This document shows positions 24,294-35,160 of a stretch of DNA of 64,000 nt, piece by piece. Under the pieces are notes generated by a model. The model saw nothing but the letters and a program-made list of their open reading frames with translations, had not been told where the DNA came from and did no database searches. The DNA is from Azolla caroliniana (lineage: Eukaryota > Polypodiophyta): contig JBHGNT010000012.1 in NCBI GenBank assembly GCA_043228905.1, positions 16,926,001-16,990,000 of the forward strand. Direction: 5' to 3'. A program made the position numbers and the translations under genes. Positions within the stretch are counted from its first letter, which is position 1, and the number at the start of each line of letters is the position of its first letter.

Positions 24294-24970
24294 TTAATCT
24301 TTGTGTAAAGAAAAACCTCCCTATCATACAAGGCAACAATGTACCAATCCATATTCTATATTGCCTTTGGTCATATGTACATAGTGATGATGATTAAAGG
24401 GCTATACGTAATCTTGTATCACACAATCGTTAGAATGTGATGAATCATTCATTATTGTGTTGCATTTCCTAGAAACAATTGGGGGTGGTGTATGACAAGG
24501 CAAAGATAGTGTTCATGTTGATGAATCTATATTTGTATTGAACATAAGATAAATCATATTAATATCAATCTAAGATAAGTTCTCTCTATTAGGAACAAGA
24601 AGGCTATGAAATTTGAAAAAGGTGTTAAGAGGCCATTGTTGTTGGATAAGGTTACATGGGCATAAAGAAGTGCATTTAAATGTGTAATGATTACAACAAA
24701 GGTATGTATATGATAATTTAGCATATTAGGTTTTGTTTCTTCCATATCATGTGCTATTATATTTTATCATCTATGTGAGTTTTTGACATAAAATAGGAAG
24801 CCACTATAACCTGTGTATACATTGGCCATGTTTTACTTGGGACGACATGACATGAAAGGGTTTATAGCTATAGATCTTTCCAGAGAATAATAGAATGGAG
24901 GCCTTAAGCAAATTTATGATCTAAATCCCCAATAAAACCATCCCACTATCCTTTTAAAGTATGGACAATG
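24294..24970. other. Unannotated AT-rich sequence
   Basis: No coding region, RNA gene or bounded repeat is recognisable. Confidence 0.4.
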
Positions 24971-25386
24971 TCCAACCAAATGTTACACACCACTTGAATC
25001 GGTGTTACATAACCAAATAAGAGAACTTTTGTAGGAAAACCTAACCCTTGGAAAGAAATTGTTGACTAAAACTACAAAAAATTTCAAACTTGAAATGAGA
25101 TTCCCTTATAAGGAACTAATAATGAAGATGGGGACGATTTTTTATGGGAGATGCTATGAGTGTTTGGGGAGTGTGATGTCCAACCAAATGTTACACACCA
25201 CTTGAATCGGTGTTACATAACCAAATAAGAGAACTTTTGTAGGAAAACCTAACCCTTGGAAAGAAATTGTTGACTAAAACTACAAAAAATTTCAAACTTG
25301 AAATGAGATTCCCTTATAAGGAACTAATAATGAAGATGGGGACGATTTTTTATGGGAGATGCTATGAGTGTTTGGGGAGTGTGATG
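24971..25386. repeat. 208-bp tandem duplication, apparently identical copies
   Basis: 24971-25178 and 25179-25386 are direct tandem copies, each running from TCCAACCAAATGTTACACAC to GGGGAGTGTGATG. I see no difference between them by eye. Either the duplication is very recent or the assembly duplicated it. Confidence 0.9.
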
Positions 25387-28300
25387 GTGAGGACCCCATC
25401 CTCACCCAATGCTTGCATTCTCTTGAGTGTGATGTCGGCAAGGAACTTGTATTGGCGCACATATTAAACTTAATACCCACTTATAGACCTATCAACCGAC
25501 AATTTGTACAATACACACGCCCCTTAATATAGGAAGCATGCAAGATTTACATCAAGAAATACATTGTCGTTCGGCAAACCGTTACTAACTAGCTTTCTAC
25601 TATTTACATATTTGAGGCATATAACTATTTTCGGCTATTAATATTTCCCGTTTCAGCTTCAACTTTGTCTAGCTACACACTTGTCCGGCTATACTCATTT
25701 CGACCTTCCGGTAACAACACTCCTTTTACACAATTCGGCCCTTTCACACTGTAAATTGACCTCATTGGGTAACATTTGCCATGAGTGTTTCTACGACGTT
25801 GTCGTTTTTGTTTTTGATATAATAACCAAATTGGATCTTTCTCCTCACTTCACCTTACCAATTGAGCAAATTCATCTACCTTGTAAGAGACAAGAGAATG
25901 CACCACATTGTGCTCTCCATGTAATTTCTTGTGTTTCTATGCTAGAAGGCAATGTCGTCATTTTCACTCTCTGCATTGTGGGAAATGTCTCAATCTCAAT
26001 GTGTTATGAATTGTCATAATGAATGCAATGGCAAACCTATTGCTAGAGATTTGTATTGATACAAAGCTTAAAACTTGTCGCTATACAATCACATTTCTAT
26101 ATTCTAGTTTAGATTTTCAAGAGTGGTAACATATTCCATTCATGAACGATAATTCACAAATGCAATGAATTTGTATTGTAGTGTCTTATTACTATTTCTC
26201 AATTGTAATGATGCAATGCTAAGAATAAGGTTTACCGCTACACCATAATGTTTATATATTTCAGCTTTAGATTTCATATTTAAATTGTACACTACTAAGT
26301 GTATATACTTTAAGGATTTATTGAAATGTATTGACAGAAATCTCAACATTTCAAAACTTAACACATATGTATGTTCAACATGAAACATTGACAATGATTT
26401 CAAGTATATTAAGCTTTTTATAAATATTGCATATGTATGGTGCAATTGAATTGTCATATAATTAATATATTTCTTTCTCTTTGTTTGTCAAACCAAAGTC
26501 TTCTGCTCATATCTAGACTTTGACATATCTTTGTTACACCATATCTTGATTTCCTAAACATGATGCCACATTGTTGTATGAAACACATGACCTCATTATC
26601 GAATAAAGATTGTCTCAAGGGTTGGTAGAAGAAACTACAAACCATGCTTAACTCTAAAGTTTAACTCTTTATCTTTTTGGGTAAGAAAAACAAAAAAAAA
26701 CAAAATTCTATCCATTATTTTTCATTTCATGGGGCTATAACTAGAATTCTATCCATTATTTTTCATTTCATTTCGGGGTGGATGAGCTTTGCCTCGATAA
26801 AGACTCCTCCTCTATAGGTGTGGACATGCCTAAACAGGAGCAAATTAGCTTTGCCTATATAAAGACACCCCGTCTTGATTACATACACCCACACATACAT
26901 CCACACAAAGACATATCCTAATTCACATAATTTGATATTCTAATATAGAGGGAAAACACTAGAATATTTGTGCCTTTTGAATAGATTACCAAAATGCACC
27001 TATGTGTTTTTGACATTACCCAGTAATAAGACTAATATTCCTAAAATACATCTAAGTGAACCCTTATAATTTGAATATCAAGGAGAACTCATTAGCGCCA
27101 TAATACCTCCATTCATAAGATATTTGAAGTACAATGAACTTTGGATGGTTTGATACAAAACTCATGCATACAAATAGTTTAAAACAGTAAATACAAATCA
27201 CGTATTAGAAATGCACCGCAAACAAAAGTCATTCATGATGTATTGTGTCAAAAAAGGATTTTGAATAAAAGCCTGATCTGTATATGCGATTCATGTAACT
27301 AATGGGAAGCAATTTTTCTCGTAAAAAAAAAAATGGTGTTTGGTTGTAACATGTGAAAAGGAATTCACGAGGGTTTCGTGATCAAAGGGATTTCAAAGCG
27401 AATGGTGTCGTGTCTACAAAAACACAACTTGTTAGAATTCTTATTCTTGATTCTCATGTCAATGGAATGTTTGTCGTCCAATATTATAAATCCATGCCGT
27501 ACATAAAAAGGAATCAAACATTATATCAAAGCATGGGGCAAAATGTTTCATCAATGTCTAGTTACGAGATCTAGACAATCAACATTAAAAAATCTAATTG
27601 TGTGTGCCAAATTGTTTACTCATGATATACCAACTAGTTGCATAAAATACTTGTGAGAACACTTGTATATGTTTTTGGCAATGATTCGATCGACTACTTA
27701 ATCATCAATTAGATAGCATTTGAATCAAGTTTGGATACTACCTTACGTCACGAACAATTTGTAAAGGGCACCTACATATGAAGTCATTTCACCTAATTTA
27801 ACTTTATTAGCTTGAGCAAATAATAAGTTGGAACAAACTGTTAACTTTATTCGCCAAAAACAATCCAACATGCCATTTCACAAATTGTGATGGATCTCTA
27901 GGGGTGGGTGGATAAGAAGTGAAAGGTACCCAATACCAAAATGGAATAGGCATTTTCCGCAAAAGAAAATGGCTGATGATATGCGACTTTTCTACGATTG
28001 GATGTGTTGGCTCGCTTACTCGTCGAGCTTTTGTCTTTCTTGTCTCTTTTGAAAGGATTTCTCGACAAAAGGAATGAAATAGTTGAAACAACCACTTAAA
28101 AGACTCTCATCACATAACACTTGGGGTGATTGTCCTAAATGGCCCCTCCCTAGAACCTTACGAAAATATGGGCATTGGATCCTTTTCTTTCTTTACACCA
28201 CTACATATATTATAAGTCTCCTTCCCATGTTCTCTTGTCTCCTTTTATCCCCACCTTAATTCCTTTCCAATGGCTACTAGGTGTGTTTTTCATTTGTCTT

Positions 28301-28455
28301 TGCTTTGATATTTGTTGCATTATATGTTTGATCAATTGTTCAAATTTTAGAAGGGCCTCATGGACCCCACCAATCTTTGTTCCAACCTGTTCATGGACTA
28401 CTCTAAATAAAGAGTGTGTGTATGCTAACCCATATTAGCTCACATCACACCTACC
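25387..28455. other. Long AT-rich intergenic stretch
   Basis: Nothing of known family is recognised. A 30-base direct repeat containing CTATCCATTATTTTTCATTT occurs at about 26708 and 26751. The stretch just before 28456 holds TATATTATAA near 28205, a possible TATA box for the ORF that follows. Confidence 0.4.
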
Positions 28456-30252
28456 ATGGTTTCTCTTGCACCCTCACAACTAGAAGCTTCCATGCCCTCT
28501 CCTCTTCCTTCAGGCTCTTCACGAATCGAGAGGGGAAACATTGCGGCTTTGGATGATCGAAAGCAAACAAGCTTCATTGCCCCTTGCAAGAAGGTTCCCA
28601 AACTCCCGTCCGAGGCCGGCATCCATCTCCCCAATGGGTGTTACCGCGCCACAAGCAACAAAGTTGTCCATTATCAAGACAATTGTCCTTCTCGAGACGT
28701 AAAGGGCAAAGCCTCCCCCTTATCTCATCTCGGAAGGATCGAAAACACGCCACATTCGCCATGGCTTGATGCTAATCATGGAAGTCCCCAAGGAGCTTCC
28801 CTCTCTTGGCTTTCTACCCTGTTCTCTAGAAGAAAGCATGTGGAAAAGAAAAACACCAGGCATAGCTTTGGTGTCGACACCACCATTATCGATGATGCTA
28901 GGAAGAATGAGCGGGCACGCGGGAAAAACGGCTTTGGGGTTGCTTTTCATGCCAAAATGATGATCGATGGCGATGATACAATCATGTCAAGTTGCAATGG
29001 ATGCAATGCCATGACTAGAACCAACAATCCAATGATTGGTACCAATGATACAATGATTGGCATCAACGATACAATGATTGCCACCAATGATACCATCATT
29101 CATGGTGGTGTTGATGATGGTGCCATGACGATCGATGCAGGTAGTCATGGTGAGCTTGATACAAGGATCGATGAAGGTAGAAATGGAGATGCCGATACCT
29201 TGATCGATGGTGATGGTGATGGTGATGGTGCAGGCAGATTGAGATGGGAACCGCCGAGGTCTTCGTCATGGGAGCAACTCTCCTCATGGGAGAAGCCAAT
29301 GTCCACAACCAAGTCCAAACTGTCATTATCCTCATCATCATCATCATCATCATCACCATCACCATCATTATACACTAATCACCATGTGTATCCACTGAAT
29401 TCTTTACATGTAGATCAACACCAGGGTCATCACAATGAAGCCGAGAACACCTGCCTGCCGAAGCCCCTCCATGATGATCCCCCCTGCAAGCCATGGCACA
29501 TGACCAGGAAAGCATCCTTGCTCCACAAGTTCTGGAGCCTAAGCCAAGATGCTCTGGCCTATCTTCAACTTCCTCAAAATCCCAATCCCAATCCCAATAT
29601 TCATAACCACAGTCCCAATCCCAATCCCAATCTTGATCGCAATCTCAACGGAAATCTTAACGGAAATCTTGATCGCAATCTCAATCCCGACCACAATCGC
29701 GATTCCCGACCTAATCGGAATCCCAACAAAAACCACGATCCAAGATCAGATCAGAATCCCAACCACAAGCTCAATCCCAGTTACAAATTCAATCTCAACC
29801 ACAGCCACAATCTCAACCATAGGAATGTGAAGGAGGGGGCGATGGCATACACCATGGCCTCATCTTCTACTCCTGTTCCACTTCCGGTTCCTTCTTTTTC
29901 AGCTTCCACAAGATCTTCGGACCATTATCATCAGATCTGCAACAACTACTACTATTCTTCTGCTTACTACAACACTATATTCAACTGCTCCTCTACCCCA
30001 TCCTCCTCCTCTTCATCATCATCATCATCATCATTATCATCAATATCATCATCATCATCTTCTTCTTCTTGTGTTCCTGGTGCTACAAAGCCCAACACAC
30101 CAAGAGCAGGAACGGGGACTTCAAGGCCCACCACACCAAGGGCAGGAACAGATCAAGGCCTTCTCAGGCTCTACCTGGCACCAAACGTGTTCACCTTCAG
30201 GGCAAGAAACAGGCACACGCCACGCCATCGCCGATGTCTCTCCCAAACATAA
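28456..30252 (+). CDS. Hypothetical low-complexity protein, 598 residues
   Basis: I do not recognise this gene. The frame is a single 598-codon exon starting in a good plant context (ACCATGG). The first ~180 residues are of mixed composition, including a Ser-Arg-Lys segment. Residues about 190-220 are NDTMIG-type repeats from 27-bp DNA repeats. Later parts include an acidic DGDGDGDG run, two long serine runs (near 29325-29355 and 30000-30070), and an Asn/Pro/Leu-rich region with NPNPN and NLNGNLDRNLN motifs (29571-29830). A KPNTPRAGTGTSRPTTPRAGT repeat lies near the C-terminus, and the frame ends at a telomere-like repeat. Other frames are also open across the simple repeats, so it may not be a real protein. 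No signal peptide or membrane segment is evident. Confidence 0.4.
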   Translation: MVSLAPSQLEASMPSPLPSGSSRIERGNIAALDDRKQTSFIAPCKKVPKLPSEAGIHLPNGCYRATSNKVVHYQDNCPSRDVKGKASPLSHLGRIENTPHSPWLDANHGSPQGASLSWLSTLFSRRKHVEKKNTRHSFGVDTTIIDDARKNERARGKNGFGVAFHAKMMIDGDDTIMSSCNGCNAMTRTNNPMIGTNDTMIGINDTMIATNDTIIHGGVDDGAMTIDAGSHGELDTRIDEGRNGDADTLIDGDGDGDGAGRLRWEPPRSSSWEQLSSWEKPMSTTKSKLSLSSSSSSSSSPSPSLYTNHHVYPLNSLHVDQHQGHHNEAENTCLPKPLHDDPPCKPWHMTRKASLLHKFWSLSQDALAYLQLPQNPNPNPNIHNHSPNPNPNLDRNLNGNLNGNLDRNLNPDHNRDSRPNRNPNKNHDPRSDQNPNHKLNPSYKFNLNHSHNLNHRNVKEGAMAYTMASSSTPVPLPVPSFSASTRSSDHYHQICNNYYYSSAYYNTIFNCSSTPSSSSSSSSSSSLSSISSSSSSSSCVPGATKPNTPRAGTGTSRPTTPRAGTDQGLLRLYLAPNVFTFRARNRHTPRHRRCLSQT

Positions 30253-30296
30253 AACCCTAAAAAAAACCCTAAACCCTAAACCCTAAACCCTAAAAT
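30252..30296. repeat. Interstitial telomere-like repeat (CCCTAAA)n
   Basis: About four to five units of the plant telomere heptamer, slightly degenerate at the ends, immediately after the stop codon of the preceding ORF. Confidence 0.9.
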
Positions 30297-30316
30297 CCCC
30301 CAAAATAACCTAGTGT

Positions 30317-30770
30317 GTGCATATGTGTGTGTGTGTGTGTGTGTGTGTATTGTGTGTGTGTGTGTGAGAGAGAGAGACTTTGGGTCAAGAGAGACTTTTG
30401 GGTCAAGAGAGACTTTTGGGTCTAATCCTTGACCCGATTCTATGTTGTTCCTGACTCGTGGCCTCTTTGACTTTGCGGTCAATAGAGAACTTTCCCCATC
30501 CTTGACCCGATGTTATGTGCCAATCCTTTTTTACCCAGGGCCTCAATCAAGACTCGAGGGTCAAGAGAGACTTCTGATCCTTAGACCCCGATGTTGTTGT
30601 TGTTGTTGTTGTTGCTCTGCACCTTGACCTCGTGACTCTGCTTCCCTTGACTTGTGCCCTTGACCCATGCCCTTGATCCGATACCGCGCTTCCCTTGTCA
30701 TTTCTCGCCTTCTTTATCCAATGCTAATAATTCGCGGTATCTTTAGTCACAACTTTTGTTTGTTTGTTTG
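30317..30770. repeat. GT/GA microsatellite and small tandem repeats
   Basis: A (GT)n tract at 30323-30367 runs into (GA)n. It is followed by three copies of an 18-20 bp unit containing GGGTCAAGAGAGACTTT (30378-30422) and further scattered copies of CTTGACCCGAT up to about 30670. A (TTG)n run lies at 30593-30613. Confidence 0.85.
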
Positions 30771-30774
30771 AGTG

Positions 30775-30776
30775 TG

Positions 30777-30808
<32 letters not shown>

Positions 30809-31119
30809 TGTGTATGTATATGTATATGTATATCGATGATTTCATACAAAAAACATTCATTCGTCTAGGCATCGACTCATTGCATTTTGTCTTCTTGCCA
30901 TCACATGGTTCTCTTTTACTTCTCTTATATGTATATGTACTATATGCTTATAGATGATTTCATACAAAAAACAATTCATTCTTTTGGGAATCGACTCATT
31001 GCATTGTGTCTTCTTGCCATCACATGGTTCCCTTGTACTTCTCGCCTCAAGTTTCAACGATATATGAAATCAGATCGAATGTATCTTTCTATCCCAAGTG
31101 TGGATCATTTCCTCTAAAC
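30775..31119. repeat. (TGTA)n microsatellite followed by a 118-bp tandem duplication
   Basis: TGTA units fill 30778-30832. The segment starting GATGATTTCATACAAAAAAC at 30835 recurs at 30953 with moderate divergence; both copies include TCGACTCATTGCATT and CTTCTTGCCATCACATGGTT. Confidence 0.85.
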
Positions 31120-31837
31120 AGTTCATTCTAGGGCTCTTGATGTTTTATCTTCATGTTGGTGTATCAGCAATGTTGGGGTCTTGTGCTGTTGTTGTTGGCT
31201 CAATGCATGGAATCACCCGAGTCTGTTGACTTGATTTGAGGCTCTCTTGTGCTCATCTGACTGTTCGATATCATCCACCTTGATTCCATGCTTACCAACT
31301 CAACAATGGGATATATCTCGCTCTCCCCTCTTCATCAAATCACCCACATTTTGGCAAGAGTTGTGATCCCACTTTCACATGGCAATGTGATTATACTCTC
31401 CATCATTGGGATATCACTTTTTAACATCATTGTGTGTAGAGCATGACCTCAATTATTTTAGGAAGGGTCGTGATTCTCGAGTTGAAGATTCATGTTTTAT
31501 GTTACGATGATGAATGATATTTAGATAGTGTATGTGTATCAACAATATCTCTCTCAATTGCATGTGTTGACAGTGTGTGATCTTGGTTCCAAGACTTATA
31601 TGTACAACAGTTCAAAATATACAAAAATTTAGCATTATCATTGTTTCATAAGAAATTTGTGTCATTCAACAATCACTTCATATTTCAAATTTCCATATAT
31701 TTAGATTTTTATGTATGGAAGTTATATGCCCGCCTTTGAAGATTGTAACTTGTAAGATTACACAATTCATAGTCAAGACTCAATACAATGCCATATGCAT
31801 GCATTTTCTTTTTTTGTCGTAATGTAATGCAAACTAG
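31120..31837. other. Unannotated spacer
   Basis: No coding region or bounded repeat recognised. Confidence 0.4.
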
Positions 31838-32380
31838 TAATAATGGGACTGGTTGGGTTTGATTTCTTTGCCTTGAAAGCAAATCGAACCAAACCATTTA
31901 TATAACATAAAAACCAAACCAAACCGTTTATGACCTCTCAAGCCATTTAAACCAAACAATTTAGGAAAAGGTAAAGCAAACCATTTAAACCCAAACCGTT
32001 TCAGGAAAAGTTAAACCAATTTGAACCATTTAATAAAAAATCTAAACCTAACCATTTAAGTCGAACTAATTAAAAATCTAAATAAACAAAAAAACATTGA
32101 ATTAAATAAGCATTTAACTTAAATTTATTAAATCAATAAAAAAAACATTAAATTAAATAAGCATTTAAATTAAATTAATTAAATCAATTAAAAAACTACA
32201 TATTAAATTAATAAACCATTAAGGGGAGAAAAAGTTAACAAAACACCACGAAACCTATAAACTGATAAACTTGAGTTTTAGAACCAAACTGAAGCATTTA
32301 TTAAAAAAGTTTGGAGCCAATAAACCGTTACCATGGCTCAACGGTTCAGTTTGGCTGAGTCGAAACCGGGCCCATAGCTA
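31838..32380. mobile_element. hAT-like MITE, copy 2
   Basis: A 543-bp relative of the element at 23159-23603. The right end GGGCCCATAGCTA is intact and the left end TAATAATGGGAC is degenerate. A perfect 8-bp target duplication, caaactag, flanks it (31830-31837 and 32381-32388). The interior shares AACCTAACCATTTAAGTC, AACCATTAA-rich blocks and CCATGGCTCAACGGTT-like sequence with copy 1. Confidence 0.8.
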
Positions 32381-32388
32381 CAAACTAG

Positions 32389-34654
32389 TTAGGTAGTGGT
32401 GTCACAAAACAACTTACTCCAAAGTATCATGGCCAATAAACTATTCAACTCACTGCCTTCGACAATGCCACACATAGAATGAACATTACTTGAACAAACT
32501 CCAAACATAACTTATATTTGAATTTCTTGTTAAGATATATGCAACTTTGAGTTCAAGGTAAAAAGCTTAAATAGGTTGGTTGTAGATGTGAAGATTCTGG
32601 CTGGTTTGGGAAATATGCACATGCAAAATTTTTAAAGAATTTTTTTTAGTGTTGTTGTATGATGGTTATGCATATATATTATTTTATGTTTAACCTGAGA
32701 AAGCGTAAGAGGTGCTGTCTTGAAATGCTTGATGCTTAGGAGATGGTCATGCCATAATTTGCCTTAAATTAATATATTAACATCACTCCCTCCTTTAAAA
32801 AATGCACTCTTGCAATAAAAAGAAGAAGTGATGTGAGTTTTTTAAAGTTGTCTCTTTCTCTCCTGAGGCATCATCAAATAGTATGATTGGCCATTTAATC
32901 ATAAATTCTTAAATTGATTCGAGCTGTGGATTTTTTAGTTTGAAATAGAGAATGCATTGTAGCACATGAGTAACCAGATCCTTACCAAATATTGTGATGT
33001 CATTAGAACCCAAGAGTTCTGTCAAGTAAATGAATATGAACACCATAAGGAAGATGTAGATGATAGGTAGATGTGGCCGACATAACATGGGGCTAATTTT
33101 GCAAAGTCGCCCAAAGATAATGTTTTAGAATGACAAGACAAGCAAAAAGACTTTTTGTCTAGGAACATACATGAGGATGTTGATGATTATCAACATAAAA
33201 GTGTGCCCTATCTTGATAAATCTTAACATTATCTCGTGCAATATATGAAATTTCTTGCAAAACAAATTGTGTGCTCTTTAATATGTGACGATGTGTATTA
33301 ACATCAATTAGAGCTCATGATTGGAAGCCATACATCAACATAAAATGACAAAAATACGAAGACGGTTGAACATAAGTAGTACATCTTGATTTGGTTGATT
33401 CCATTTTTAGCTTTAGTGGGAGACTTTTGCATGACATTATTTTAAATACGATTAGTTGGAGCACTTTATGGTTGAATGCCAATATCATGGTGAACCATCA
33501 CCGAAGGCGGATCACCACTCCATCCAACCTCGATGCTCAACATGTCACCGAACACGAGCTTGTAACAAATGATCCCATGTAGGTGGCCATGACAACAATG
33601 CCACTCTTAGAACACTTCCCTGAGACCTTGTTAAGATGTCTTCCTTGTTAGGGATGGCCACTAGACTCCAAAACAAGTTGGACACCTTAATTCATACACA
33701 CTTAAATGACCATCAACAAGTCCAACTTCGCACACAACATAGCTTTGACTTGGTGAACTAACTTGAAAAGGCAACAAGAGATATCTTCACATATGCTCTT
33801 GTTCGAGTATCCACTACAAGCCTGTGTGAAGGACTTGAACATCAACTAGAAAAATCAAGTGTTGTGTGAACGAGCAACCAAGTAGACCATCGTCACTCGG
33901 AGGAACGATTGTGGACCTCCACAACTGAATCACCATCATTCAAGCTTGTTTCTAGTCCCACCAAGAGGAGTTTATAACACAAAAAAACTAGGAGGTAGTT
34001 TGCCTCATTGAGCTCCTATGTGAGAATGATTGACAACTTGGGATAGTCATGGACCTCATGGAGGATGTCATGAAATTAACCATAAGGGGTAACATTATTT
34101 CTTCAAAGTCACCATCAATGGTGACCACTCGAGTCCTAACCATATACTCAAATGACTCAATTCATAATCGAGCTCTTGGTTTCCACTCACACCTTGAAAG
34201 TGATAATTGATGCAAGCTAAACAAACCTTACATAGCTTGACGACCATCTTTTCAACCATTGAATGCTCGAGATTTGTTGAAGTCATCCCATTCGTGAACA
34301 AACAATTGACACTCTTTATGCTATATCTTGGAGACACTATTGATGAGTTGCCAAATGTGAAGGACCATTTCCATTACTCCTCTCGGAAGGGATGGTGTTG
34401 CTACACATTCCCATTTTTGTGCCTTTCTAGTGGATTCTCTCATTCTTGAGATTTAGACTAGAGCTCTCCTTCCTTCCTTTCTTGTGTCACTTTTTATACG
34501 ATTAGTGCTAAGCGCTTCAACATGAGCCCAAAGTTTCCACGAATATTCTTGTATGTGTGTTGTGGTGTATCTTTAACTAATTGAAGCATGGTTTTTCTAT
34601 TTGTGCATACATTTATATTTCATTAAGTAATAAGGCTAACACTTGATCCCTATT
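32389..34654. other. Unannotated intergenic sequence
   Basis: Short ORFs (33391-33582, 34207-34449) lack recognisable motifs. The CA-rich stretch 33590-34450 could be an old coding remnant, but I cannot name it. Confidence 0.35.
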
Positions 34655-34659
34655 GAGGT

Positions 34660-35111
34660 TGTAAAGAATCGGGTATGATTCTTGTGTAGCGGAAGAGATG
34701 TGTGTTATGTGTATGAGTGAGAGGAATTAGAGGAGAGATGAGAGAACACAAGATAGATAGAAAAAGGAATACTCAAGAAGAAGGTGTATATTACACAAGT
34801 AGAATAAGAATTACAAAATGTAGCACAATAAGGAGTCACAACCAACTTAGTATAAAGTATGAGGAGGGTGCTTTATATAGAGTCACCCTCTCTCTTCATT
34901 AACTTTACAACAACCACTCTCTTTCTTGGGGAACGTGAAGACTCATAGTCAAGGGAAATATGTAACTCATTAGTTATGTGTCACAGAATATGATTCTATG
35001 ACACATAGTTAATGTGTAGAGAGTAGTGGTGTGACTCTTGACTTTTGAGTAATCACGGATTCTTAAAAGGTGTGTTCACACGTCGCACTATGTTGAGCTT
35101 GATTCTCAACA
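34660..35111 (-). repeat. 3' LTR of copia A
   Basis: 452 bp, TGTTGAGAATC...TTCTTTACA on the minus strand. A TATA-like TATATAAAG lies near 34873-34881. It follows the polypurine tract directly. Confidence 0.9.
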
Positions 35112-35160
35112 CGCCCCCTCAAGCTCAACTCGGGTCGGTTCCTTTTGATTGATGTATGCT

